Both the position numbers and the translations under genes were made by a program. A DNA stretch of 64,000 nucleotides, taken from contig NC_087185.1 of the NCBI RefSeq assembly GCF_035594125.1, positions 9,626,501-9,690,500 on the forward strand, written 5' to 3'. This stretch comes from Scylla paramamosain. Its lineage: Eukaryota; Arthropoda; Malacostraca; Decapoda; Portunidae. The notes below the pieces were generated by a model that was not told where the DNA came from, did not search any database, and worked only from the letters and a program-made list of their open reading frames with translations. Within the stretch, counting starts at the first letter, position 1; every line of letters starts with the position of its first letter. Below, in pieces: positions 42,926 through 55,345 of the stretch.

Positions 42926-44335
42926 GGGTTTTGGTAACTAAGAATGTGAAAAGCACTCAAAATGCACGCATTTAGTAAGGTTGTTCTTTTTCTCAATTAA
43001 GAGTGTTATTCATGAGTTTCAGCATTTTGGTATCTAGGAAATCTCTCCATATACGCGATTTTTTGCGTTTTTTGCTTTGTGGTTTTTTGGAACTATAAAA
43101 CACTCATTATACACTTTTCTTGCAATGTACTTTTGTTTCCCATTATAGAGTGCTTTGCATCAATTTTCATGTTTTTTTTTGTAGGTAAAAAGCTCAAAAC
43201 ACTCAAAATATACCTTTTTTGGTAACGTTTTTCTATTTCTTGATATTGCTTGGTTTCCATCCGTTTTAACGTTTTTCTACGTAAAACACTGATAGACACG
43301 TTTTCAGTAACTTTGTTTTGGATTCCCATATAGATTGAGTTCCTTATTATTTATCGTTTTGGTGCTTAACATGCTAAAAAACACTCAAAACAAAGATTTC
43401 TGGTAAGGTCATTTAATTTCCTCATATTGGAGGCTTTGCATGCATTTTAGGGTTTGGTACATAACAGTCTGAAAAAAAAAAGCTGAAATTAACTTTTTTG
43501 ATAATATTCTTTTATCACATAATTGCCCTGAATTTTCCCAGAATTTTGGGTTCTCGGTACCTATGAAGATGAATAACAAAAAAGAAAACTATTTTATTTT
43601 TCTATTTTTTTTATTTTCTAAATAAAGACTATTATTTGTGGGTTTTATAATTTTGGTACTTAAGGAACTTAAAAAAAAACACTCATAATACACGTTTCTC
43701 GTAATGTCCTTTTGTTTCCCAAACATAATGATCTTTGCATGTATTTAAGCATGATGAAAAACACTCAAAATACATGTTTTTGTTAATGTTATTCTGTTTC
43801 TCCATAAAGTTTGATTTGCATGCGTTTTAGCGGTTTGGTATATAAGGGGTTAAAAAACACTTAAAGTCATATTCTTCGTAAAAGTTGTTTTTTTTCCCAT
43901 GTAATGTGATCGTTCTGCTTTTTAGTGCTTTGTTGCATATCCCTCTGAAAAACACTCAAAAGACACTTTTCTGGTAATGTCATTTTTTTTCCCACATGAA
44001 GCTAGTTTCGCATGTAATGTGGCATTTTCGTAACTAAGAATGTGAAAAACACTCAAAATACACAATTTGTTAAGGTAGTTCTTTTATCGATAAAAAGTGT
44101 TATTCATGCATTTATTCATTTTGGTATGTAAGAAATTTCTCTATATACACGAATTTTTGCGTTTATTGCCTTGTGGTTCTTTTAAAACTATAAAACACTC
44201 ATTATATACGTTTCTCGTAATGTCCTTTTGTTAAACAATATAGAATGCTTTACATCCATTTTTGCATTTATTGTAGGTAACAAGCTCAAAAACAAAATAT
44301 ATCTTTTTGGTAATGTTATTCTATTTCTTCATATA
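42926..44335 (+). repeat. Class A higher-order satellite after the super-repeat
   Basis: Just over one unit of class A, with markers near 43247 and 44336. Near 43755 the AACATGATC monomer is shortened to AAGCATGATGAAAAAC. The TTGCATATCCCTCTG variant at about 43933 is related to the GTTGCATATCACGCTC variants inside the 6.46-kb repeat. No gene is seen. Confidence 0.83.
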
Positions 44336-45205
44336 GGATGGTTTGTATCCGATTTAGCGTTTTTCTACGTAAAACACTGAAAAGACACGTTTTCAGTAAT
44401 TTTCTTTTGGATTCACATATTGACTGACTTCCATATTATTTATCGTTTTGGTGCCTAACATGCTGAAAACACTGAAAAGACAGGTTTCTGGTAAAGTCGT
44501 TTAATCTATTTCTTCATATTGATTGGTTTCCATCCGTTTTAGCGTTTTTCTACGTAAAACACCGAAAAGACACGTTTTCAGTAATTTTGTTTTCGACTCC
44601 CGAAGAATATTGCATCTTAGTACCTATGAAGATGAAAAACAAAGAAAAAAAAATGTTTTATTATTATTTTTTTCTCTATATAGAGTGTTATTTGTGGGTT
44701 TTAGCTTTTTTGGTACGTAAGGAACTTAAAATCACTCATAATACACGATTCTCGTAATGTCCTTTCGTTTCCCCAACATAAGGTTCTTTGCATTTATTTA
44801 ACACTCATTATACACGTTTCTCGTTATGTCCTTTTTTTTCCTTATATAGAGTGCTTTGCATCCATTTTCGCGTTTTTTTTATGTAACAAGCTCAAAAACA
44901 CACAAAATATATTTTTTTGTAATGTTATTCTATTTCTTCATATTGGTTGGTTTGCATCCGTTTTAGCGTTTTTCTACGGAAATCTTTTACACGTTTCCAC
45001 GTAATTTTGTTTTGGATTTCCATATAGAGTGACTTTCACATTATTTATCGTTTTGGTGCCTAACATGTTTTTTGGTGCCTTTTCCTTCCCAATATAGAGT
45101 GCTTTCCATCCATTTTCGCGTTTTTTGTAGGTAACAATTTCAAAAACACTCAAAATATACCTTTTTGGTAATGTTCTTTTATTTCTTCATTTTGGTTGGT
45201 TTGCA
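44336..45205 (+). repeat. Scrambled class A segment
   Basis: Four GCATCCGTTTTAGCG-like segments fall near 44336, 44526, 44946 and 45202, spaced about 190, 420 and 256 bp instead of 1.1 kb. Junctions jump between non-adjacent monomers: GTCGTTTAATCTATTTC at about 44500, TTTATTTAACACTCATTATAC near 44795, and a GTGCCTAACATG to TTTTTTGGTGCC to TTTTCCTTCCC joint near 45060-45080. This is a local cluster of deletions or exchanges. No gene is seen. Confidence 0.82.
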
Positions 45206-48200
45206 TCCATTTTAGCGTTTACTACGTAAAACACCGAAAAGACACGTTTTCAGTAATTTTGTTTTGAATTCCCATATAGATTGAGTTCCTTAGGTTTTAT
45301 CGTGTTGGTTCCTAACATACTGAAAAACACTCATAAGACAGTTTTCTGACAAAGACGTTTAATTTCCCCATATAGGTGGCTTTGCATGCACTTTAGGGTT
45401 TGGTACATAACAGTCCGAAAAAAAAAAACTAAATTTAACTTTTTTGATAATGTTCTTATTTTATATAATTTCCTGAACTTTGCCCGTTCACCTCGTTACC
45501 TGTGAAGATGAATAAGAATGAAAGAAAATGTCGTATTTTTTTTATTTATTTATTCTTTTTTTTTCAATAAAGAGTGTAATTTGTGGCTTTTAGCTTTTTC
45601 GTACTTAATGAACTTAAAAACACTCATAATACACGTTTCTCGTAATGTCCTTTCATTTCCAAAAAATAGGGTTCTTTGCATGTATTTAAGCGTTTCATTG
45701 GTAACATGATCAAAAACACTAAAAATACATGTTTTTGGTAATGTTATTCTGTTTCACAATAAAGTGTATTTTGCATGCATTTTAGTGTTTTCGTATATAA
45801 AGAGCTCAAATACACTTAAAGGCAAGTTCTTGTTAAAAATTGGTTTTATTCCAATGTAATGTGATTGCTCTGCTTTTTAGTGCTTTATTGCCTAACACGC
45901 TCAAAAACACTCAAAAGACATTTTTCTGGTAATGTCATTTTTTTCCCACATGAAGCTGGTTTCGCATGCAATTTGGGGTTTCGGTAACTAAGGATGTGAA
46001 AAACACTCAAAATACACGCATTTAGTAAGATTGTTCTGTTTCTCAATTAAGAGTGTTGTTCCAGAGTTTCAGCATGTTGGAATGTAAGAAACTTTTCTAT
46101 ATACACGAGTTTTTGCGTTTTTTGCCTTGTAGTTCTTGTGAAACTATAAAACACTCATTATACACGTTTCTCGTAATGTCCTTCTGCTTCCCAATATAGA
46201 GTGCTTTCCATCCATTTTCGCGTTTTTTGTAGGTAACAATTTCAAAAACACTCAAAATATACCTTTTTGGTAATGTTATTTTATTTCTTCATATTGGTTG
46301 GTTCGCATCCGGTTAAAACACGGAAAAGACACGTTTTTAGTAATTTTGTTTTGGATTCCCATATAGATTGACTTCCATGTTATTTATCGTGTTGGTTCCT
46401 AGCATGTTGAAAAACACTCATAAGACTGTTTTCTGGCAAAGACGTTTAATTTCCCCATATAGGTGGCTTTGCATGCACTTTAGGGTTTTGGTACATAACA
46501 GTCCGAAAAAAAAGCTAAATTTAACTTTTTTGATAATGTTCTTATTTCACATATTTTCCTGAATTTTGCCCGAATTTTCGCATCTCGGTACCTGTGAAGA
46601 TGAATAAGAGAAAAAATATTGTATTTTTTAAAATTTATTTATTGTTTCTCAATAAAGAGTGTTATTTGTGGCTTTTAGCTTTTTGGTAATTAATGAACTT
46701 AAAAACACTCATAACACACGTTTCTCGTAATCTCCTTTCGTTTCCCAAAAATAGTGTTCTTTGCATGTATTTAAGCGTTTTTATTGGTAACATGATCAAA
46801 AACACTCAAAATACATGTTTTTGGTAATGTTATTCTGTTTCACCATAAAGAGTGTTTTGCATGCGTTTTAGTGTTTTGGTATATAAGGAGCTCAAACACA
46901 CTTAAAGGTAAAGGTTTACCAAGGTTCTTGGTAAAAATTCTTTTTCCTCCAATGTAATGTGATTGTACTCCTTTTTAGTGCTTTATTGCCTATCACGCTC
47001 AAAAACACTCAAAAGACACTTTTCTGGTAAAGTTATTTTTTTCCCACATAAAGCTGGTTTCGCATGCAATTTGGGTTTTTCGTAACTAAGAATGTGAAAA
47101 ACACTCAAAATACACGCATTTATTAAGGTTGTTCTGTTTCTCAATTAGGAGTGTTATACATGAGTTTTAGCATTTTTATATCTAGGAAACCTCTCCATAT
47201 ACACGAGATTTTGCGATTTTTGCCTTGTGGTTGTTTTGAACTATAAAAAAACTCATTATACACTTTTCTTGGAATGTCATTTTTTTTTCCCCCAATATAG
47301 AGTGCTTTGTATCAATTTTTGCACTTTTTGTAGGTAAAAAGCTCAAAAACACTCAAAATATACGTTTTTAGTAACGTTTTTCTATTTCTTGATATTGGTT
47401 GCTTTGCATCCGTTTTAGCATTTTTCTACGTAAAACACCGAGAGGACACGTTTTCAGTAACTTTATTTTGGATTCATATATAGTGAGTTCCTTATTATTT
47501 ATCGTTTTTGTGCCTAACATGCTAAAAAAAAAACACTCAAAACACAGATTTCTGGTATGGTCGTTTAATTTCCTCTTATAGGAGGCTTTGCATGCACTTT
47601 AGGGTTTGGTACATAACAGTCCGAAAAAAAAAAGCTGAAAATAACGTTTTTGATAATATTCTTTTATCATATGATTGCCCTGAATTTTTTTAAGAATTTT
47701 GGCATCTCGGTACCTATGAATATGAATAACAAAAAAAAAAAAATTCCTTTTTTTTTATTTTTTTTTTTATTTTCTAAATAAAGAGTGTTATTTGTGGGTT
47801 TTAGCTCTTTGGTACTTAAGGAACTTAAAAAAAATAAACACTCATAATACACGTTTCTCGTAATGTCCTTTTGTTTCCCAAACATAATGTTCTTTGCATG
47901 TATTTAGGCGTTTTTATAGATAACATGATCAAAAACACTCAAAATACATGTTTTTGGTAATGTTATTCTTTTTCTCCATAAAGTTTGTTTTGCATGCGTT
48001 TTAGCGGTTTGGCATATAAGGAGCTCAAAAACACTTAAAGGCAAGGTTTTGGTATAAATTAGTGTTATTCCAATGTAATATGATTGCACTTCTTTTTAGT
48101 GCTTTATTGCCTATCACGCTCAAAAACACTTAAAAGACACTTTTCTGGTAATGTCATTTTTTTCTCACATAAAGGTTGTTTCGCATGCAATTTGGGGTTT

Positions 48201-51200
48201 TGGTAACTAAGACTGTGAAAAGCACTCAAAATACACGCATTTAGTAAGGTTGATCTGTTTTTCAATTAAGAGTGTTATTCATGAGTTTCAGCATTTTGGT
48301 ATCTAGGAGCCTTCTCCATATACAGGAGCTGTTGTGTTTTTTGCCTTTTGGTTCTTTTGATCTATGAAAAACTCATTATACACTTTTCTTGCAAAGTCCT
48401 TTTGTTTTCTAATATAGAGTGCTTTGCATCAATTTTCGCGTATTTTGTAACAAGCTCAAAAACACTCAAAATATACCTTTTTGGTAATGTTTTCTATTTC
48501 TTGATATTGGTTGGTTTGCATCCGTTTTAGCGTTTTTCTACGTATAACACAAAAAAACACGTTTTCAGCAATTTTGTTTTGGATTCTCATATAGAGTGAG
48601 TTCCTTATTATTTATCGTTTTGGTGCCTAACATGCTGGAAAACACTCAAAAAACAGATTTCTGGTAAGGTCGTTTAATTTCCTCATATAGGAGGCTTTGG
48701 ATGCACTTTAGGATTTGGTACAAAACTGTCCGAAAAAAAAAGCTAAAATTAACTTTTTTGATAATTTTCTTTTATGATATAATAGCTCTGAATTTTCGCA
48801 GAATTTTGGTATCTCCGTACCTATGAAGATAAAAAAAAAAAAAAAAATCCTATTTTTTTTTGGTACTTAAGGAACTTAAAAACACCTATAATACACGTTT
48901 CTCGTTGTGTCCTTTCGTTTCGCAAACATAAGGTTCTTTGCATGTATTTAAGCGTTTTTATAGATAACATGATGAAAAACACTCAAAATATATGTTTATG
49001 GTAATTTTATTCTGTTTCTCCATAAAAGGTGTTTTGCATGCGTTTTAGCGTTTTGGTATGTAATGAGCTCAAAAACACTTAAAGGCAAGTTCTTGGTAAA
49101 AGTTGTTTTTATTTCCATGTAATGTGATTGCCCTGCTTTTTAGTGTTTTTTTTTTTTTCCTAAGACGCTCAAAAACACTCAAAAGACACTTTTCTGTAAT
49201 ATCATTTTTTTCCCCACATAAAGCTAGTTTTGCATGGAATTTGGGGTTTTGGTAACTAAGAATGTGAAAAAAAACAAAACACAGGCATTTAGTAAGGTTG
49301 TTCTATTTCTTAATAAAAAGTGTTATTCATGAGTGTCAGCATTTTGGTATGTAAGAAACTTTTCTAATACACACATTTGGTAAGGTATTTCTGTTTCAAA
49401 ATTTAAAGTGTTATTCATGAATTTCAGCTTTTTGGTATGTAAGAAACTTCTTTATGCACACGAGTTTTTGAGTTTTTTACTTTGTGGTTCTTGTCAAACT
49501 ATAAAACACTCATACACGTTTCTCGTAATGTCCTTTTCTTTGCCAATATAAAGTGCATTCCATCCATTTTTGCATTTTTTGTAGGTAACAAGCTCAAAAA
49601 CACATCAAAATATATCTTTTTGATAATGTTATTCTATTTCTTCATATTGGTTGGTTTACAGCGTTTTTCTACGTTAATCACTGAAAAGATACGTTTTCAG
49701 TAATATTGTTGAAATGCTGAAAAACACTCAAAAGACAGGTTTCTGGTAAAGTCGTGTAATTTCCCCATATAGGTGGATTTGCATGCATTTCCAGGTTTGT
49801 ACATAACTCCGGAAAAAAGCTAAAATTATTTTTTATATAATGATTTTTTTTTTTTATAAAATCTCCATGAATTTCGCCAGAATTTTGGCATCTCGGTACC
49901 TATGAAGATGAATAACAAAAAAAAAAAATGTTCTCTCTATAAAGAGTGTTATTTGTGGGTTTTAGATTTTTGGTACTTAAAGAACTTAAAAATACTCATA
50001 ATACACAATTTTCGTAATGTCCTTTTTTTTATACACACATAGGGTTCTTTACATGTATTTAAGCGTTTTTATAGGTTACATGATCAAAAACACTCAAAAT
50101 ACATGTTTTTGGTAATGTTATTCTGTTTCTCCATAAAGGGTGTTTTGCATGCGTTTTAGCGATTTGGTATGTAAGGAGTTAAAAAACACTTAAAGTCAAG
50201 TTCTTCGTAAAAGTTGGTTTTATTTCCATGTAATGCTTTTTAGTACTTTGTTGCATATCACGCTCAAAAACACCATAAAAGACATTTTTTTCGTAATGTC
50301 ATTTTTTCCCCACATGAAGGTAGTTTCGCATGTAATTTGGGATTTTCGTAACTAAGAATGTGAAAACCACTCAAAAAGCACAATTTGGTAAGGTAGGTCT
50401 GTTTATCGATTAAAAGTGTTATACATGCATTTCATCATTTTGGTATGTAAGAAATTTCTCTATATACACGAGTTATTGCGTTTATTGCCTTGTGTTTCTT
50501 TTAAAACTATAAAACTCTCATTATACACGATTCTCGTAATGTCCTTTTGTTTCCTAATATAGAGTGCTTTACATCCATTTTTGCATTTTTTTGTAGGTAA
50601 CAAGCTCAAAAACACTCAAAATATATCTTTTTGGTAATGTTATTCTATTTCCTAATATAGGTTGGTTTGCATTCACTTTAGCGTTTTTCTACGTAAAACA
50701 CTGAAAAGACACGTTTTCAGTAATTTTGTTTTGGATTCACATATTGACTGACTTCCATATTATTTATCGTTTTGGTGCCTAACATGCTGAAAAACACTGA
50801 AAAGACAGGTTTCTGGTAAAGTCGTTTAACATCTCTATATAGGTAGCTTTGCATGCACTTTAGTGTTTGGTACATAACAATCCGAAAAAAAAGCTATAAT
50901 TAACTTTTTGGGTAATGTTCTTTTTTCCACATAAATTCCCTGAATTTTGGCAGAATTTTGGCATCTCGGTACTTATAAGGATGAATAACAAAAAAAAAAT
51001 CCCATTTTTTAATTTTTTTGTTTATTATTATTTTTTTTCTAATTAAAGAGTGTTATTTGTGGGTTTTAGCTTTTAGGTACTGAAGGAACTTAATAAAACA
51101 CTCATAATACACGTTTCTCGTAATGTCCTTTCGTTTCCCAAACATAAGGTTCTTTGCATGTATTTAAGCGTTTTTATAGATAACATGATCAAAAACACTC

Positions 51201-51396
51201 AAAATACATGTATTTGGTAATATTATTCTGTTTCTCCATAAAATGTATTTTGCATGCGTTTTAGCGTTTTGGTTTGTAAGGAGCTCAAAAACACTTAAAA
51301 GCAAGTTCTTGCAAAGATTTGGTTTTATTCCCATGTAATGTGATTGCCCTTCCTTTTAGTGCTTTATTGCGTAACACGCTCAAAACACTCAAAAGA
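45206..51396 (+). repeat. Class A higher-order satellite, distal part before the inversion
   Basis: Regular units with markers near 45202, 46292, 47397, 48510, 49644 and 50661, spaced 1.02-1.13 kb. The unit at about 49.7 kb is the 10-monomer subtype. A monomer duplication near 49280-49460 repeats the TTATTCATGA / TATGTAAGAAACTT phrase. A small palindrome lies at 46915-46935. The block stops inside a CTCAAAACACTCAAAAGA monomer at the inversion breakpoint. No gene is seen. Confidence 0.87.
46915..46935. repeat. Short palindrome at a monomer insertion
   Basis: TTTACCAA, a GGTTC loop, then TTGGTAAA. Normal units read CTTAAAGGCAAGTTCTTGG here; this one has CTTAAAGGTAAAGG inserted, followed by the new left arm. 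It looks like a template-switch scar of the same type as the hairpins at 2679 and 27001. Confidence 0.75.
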
Positions 51397-51876
51397 TATG
51401 CAAGACCTCGCATATAAGGAAATTAAAGACCTTACCAAAAATCTGTCTTTTGAGTGTTTTTCAGCATGTTATGCACCAAAACGATAAATAATAAGGAACT
51501 CACTCTAGGTGGGAATCCAAAAGAAAATTACTGAAAACGTGTCTTCTCAGTGTTTTACGTAGAAAAACGCTAAAACTGATGCAAACCAACCAATATCAAG
51601 AAGCAGAAAAACATTACCAAAAATGTATATTTTGAGTGTTTTTGAGCTTGTTACCTAGAAAAAAAAACGCAAAAATTGATACAAAGCACTCTATATTGGA
51701 AAACAACGGGACATTGCGAAAAAAGTGTATAATGAATGTTTTATAATAAAAAAAAAACAACAACGCAAAAAACGCAAAAACTCGTGTATATGGAGAAGTT
51801 TCCTAGATACCAAAATGCTGAAACTCATGAATAACACTCTTAATTGAGAAACAGAACAACCTTACTAAATGCGTGT
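51397..51876 (-). repeat. Inverted ~480-bp segment of class A satellite
   Basis: The plus strand here reads as the reverse complement of about five consecutive class A monomers. Examples are TGAGTGTTTTTCAGCATGTT, ACGTAGAAAAACGC, GAGCTTGTTACC, CTCGTGTATATGG and CTTAATTGAGAAACAG. On the minus strand the normal order is restored. Its variants (TGAGAAGAC, GAGTTCCTTATTATT) match the subtype seen near 28-31, 35-37 and 48.5 kb. It is flanked by two direct copies of the CTTAAARGCAAGTTCTTG to CACGCTC monomer, at about 51290-51396 and 51877-51985. Confidence 0.93.
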
Positions 51877-53313
51877 CAAAAACATTAAAAGGCAAGTTCT
51901 TCGTAAAAGTTGGTTTTATTCCCATGTAATGTGATTGCCCTGCTTCTTAGTGCTTTATTGCCTAACACGCTCAAAAACACTCAATAGACACTTTTCTTAA
52001 AATGTCATTTTTTTCCATATAAAGCTAGTTTCGCATGGAATTTGGAGTTTTGGTAACTAAGAATGTAAAAAAACACTCAAAATACACGCATTTAGTAAGG
52101 TTGCTTTGTTTCTTGATTAAGAGTGTTATTCGTGAGTTTCAGTATTTTGGTATCCTAGAAACTTCTCCACACAGACGAGTTTTTGCGTTTTTTGCCTTGT
52201 GATTCTGGTGAAACTATAAAACATTCATTATACACAGTTCTCGTTATGTCCTTTTTTTTTCTAATATACAGTGCTTTGCATCCATTTTTGCGTTTTTTTT
52301 ATGTAACAAGCTCAAAAACACACAAAATATACTTTTCTGGTAATGTTATTATTCTATTTTTTCATATTGTTTGGTTTGCATCCGTTTTAGCATTTTTTTA
52401 GGTAAATCTTTTAAAAGACACGTTTTCAGTAATTTTGTTTTGGATTTCCATATAGAGTGACATTCATATTATCTATCGTTGGTATGATGCCTAACATGCA
52501 GAAAAACACTGAAAAGACAGGTTTCTTGTAAAGTGGTTAAATTTTCCCAAATAGGTGGCTTTGCATACATTTTATGGTTTGGTACATAACTCCGAAAAAA
52601 AAGGTAAAATTAACTTTTTCGATAATGTTCTTTTTTCCATATAATTTCCCTGAATTTTGGCAAAATTTTGGCATCTTGGTACCTCTGAACATCAATAAGA
52701 AAAAAAAAATGCCATTTATCTATTTATTTATTTATTTTTCTCTATAAAGAGTATTATTTGTAGGTTTTAACGTTTTGGTACTTAAGAAACTTAAAAAACA
52801 TTCATAATACACATTTCTCGTAATGTCCTTTCGTTTCCCAAATATAGGGATCTTTGCATGTATTTAAGCGTTTTTATAGGTAACATGATAAAAAAAAAAA
52901 CACTCAAAAACACTTGTTTTTGGTAATGTTATTCTGCTTCTCCGTAAAGGAGTGTTTTGCATGCGTTTTAGCGATTTGGTATGTAAGGAGCTGAAAAACA
53001 CTTCAAGGCAAGTTCTTGGTAAAAATTGGTTTTATTCCAATGTAATATGATTGCCCTGCTTTTTAGTGCTTTATTGCCTAACACGTTCAAAGACACTCAA
53101 AAGACACTTCTGGTAATGTCATTTTTTTTCCCACATAAAGGTAGTTTCGCATGCTATTTGGGGTTTTGCTAACTAAGAATGTGAAAAAAAACACTCAAAA
53201 TACATGCATTTGGTAATGTTGTTCTGTTTCTCAATTAAGACTGTTATTCATGAGTTTCAGCATTTTGGTATCTAAGAAACTTCTTTATATACACGAGTTT
53301 TTGCGTTTTTTGC

Positions 53314-53337
53314 CTTGTGGTTCTTGTGAACCGCAAG
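53314..53337. repeat. Class A subtype hairpin, second instance
   Basis: CTTGTGGTTC, TTGT, GAACCGCAAG: the hairpin seen at 27001 with one arm substitution. It is followed by TTCTTTTCCCCGAAAATAAT, as in the related copies. Confidence 0.8.
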
Positions 53338-55321
53338 TTCTTTTCCCCGAAAATAATAAGACAATCATTATACACGTTTCTCGTAATGACCTTTTCTTTC
53401 CCAATAGGGACTGTTTTGCATCCATTTTCGCGTTTTTTTTTTGTAGGTAACAAGCTCAAAAACACTCAAAATATACCTTTTTGGTAATATTATTCTACTT
53501 CTTCATATTGGTTGGTTTGCATCCGTTTTAGCGTTTTTCTACGTAAAACACCGAAAAGACACGTTTTCAGTAATTTTGTTTTCGATTCCCAAAGAATATT
53601 GCAAGAATTTTAGCATCTTAGTACCTATGAAGATGAATAACAGAAAAAAAAAAAAAATTTTATTTATTTTTTTCTCTATAAAGAGTATTATTTGATGGTT
53701 TTAGCTTTTTGGGTACTTAACGAACTTAAAAACACTCAAAATACACGTTTCTCGTAATGTCCTTTCGTTTCCCCAACATAAGGTTCTTTGCATGTATTTA
53801 AGCGTTTTTATAAATAACATGATCAAAAACACTCAAAATACATGTTTTTGGTAATGTTACTCTATTTCTCCATAAAGGGTGTTTTGCATGCGTTTTAGCG
53901 TTTTGGTATGTAAAGAGTTAAAAACACTTAAAGGCAAGTTCTTCGTAAAAGTTGGTTTTATTCGTATATAATGTGATTATTCTGCTTTTTAGTGCTTTAT
54001 TGCATATCACGCTCAAAAACACTCAAAAGACACTTTTCTGATAATGTCACTTTTTTCCCAAATAAAGCTAGTTTCGCATGTAATTTTGGATTTTCGTAAC
54101 TAAGGATGTGAAAAAGACTCAAAATACACACATTTCGTAAGGTAGTTCTGTTTCTTAATTAAAAGTGTTATTCATGAGTTTTAACATTTTGGTATGTAAG
54201 AAACTTCTCTATATACACGAGTTTTTGCGTTTTTTGTCTTGTGGTTCTTGTGAAACTATAAAACAATCATTATACACGTTTCTCTAAATCTCCTTTTGCT
54301 TCCCAATATAAAGTGCTTTTACATCCATTTTCGCGTTTTTTTTTTTTTGTAGGTAAAAAGCTCAAAAACACTTTTTGGTAATGTTATTCTATTTCTTCAC
54401 ATTCGTTTTAGCGTTTTTTCTACGTAAAACACTGAAAAGACACGTTTTCAGTAATTTTGTTTTGGATTCACATATTGACTGACTTCCATATTATTTATTG
54501 GTTTGGTGCCTAACATGCTGAAAAACACTGCAAAGACAGGTTTCTGGTAAAGTCGTTTAATTTCCTCATGTAGGTGGCTTTGCATGAAGTTTAGGGTTTG
54601 GTAAATAATAATCCGAAAAAAAGCTATAATTTTGATAATGTTCTTTTTTTCACACAATTTCCCTGAATTTTGGCATAATTTTGGCATCTTGGTACCTATG
54701 AACATCAATAACAAAAAAATAAAAATGCTATTATTTTATTTAATTTTCTTTTCTCTATAAAGAGTGTTATTTGTAGGTTTTAACGTTTTGGTACTTAAAG
54801 AGCTTCAAAACATTTATAATACACATTTCTCGTAATATCCTTTCGTTTCCCAAATATAGGGATCTTTGCATGTATTTAAGCGTTTTTATAGGTAACATGA
54901 TAAAAAAAACACTCAAAAACACTTGTTTTTGGTAATGTTATTCTGCTTCTCCATAAAGGAGTGTTTTGCATGCGTTTTAGCGATTTGGTATGTAAGGAGC
55001 TGAAAAACACTTCAAGGCAAGTTCTTGGTAAAAGTTGGTTTTATTCCAATGTAATATGATTGCCCTGCTTTTTAGTGCTTTATTGCCTAACACGCTCAAA
55101 AACACTCAAAAGACACTTCTGGTAATGTCATTTTTTTCCCACATAAAGCTAGTTTCGCATGCTATTTGGGGTTTTGCTAACTAAGAAGGTGAAAAAAAAC
55201 ACTCAAAATACACGCATTTGGTAATGTTGTTCTATTTCCCAATTAAGATTGTTATTCATGAATTTCAGCATTTTGGTATCTAAGAAACTTCTTTATATAC
55301 ACGAGTTTTTGTGTTTTTTCC

Positions 55322-55345
55322 CTTCTGGTTCTTGTGAACCACAGG
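55322..55345. repeat. Class A subtype hairpin, third instance
   Basis: CTTCTGGTTC, TTGT, GAACCACAGG: the same hairpin as at 27001 and 53314 with changes in both arms, followed by TTCTTTTGCCCGAAAATAAT. Its presence supports the 2.0-kb duplication. Confidence 0.78.
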
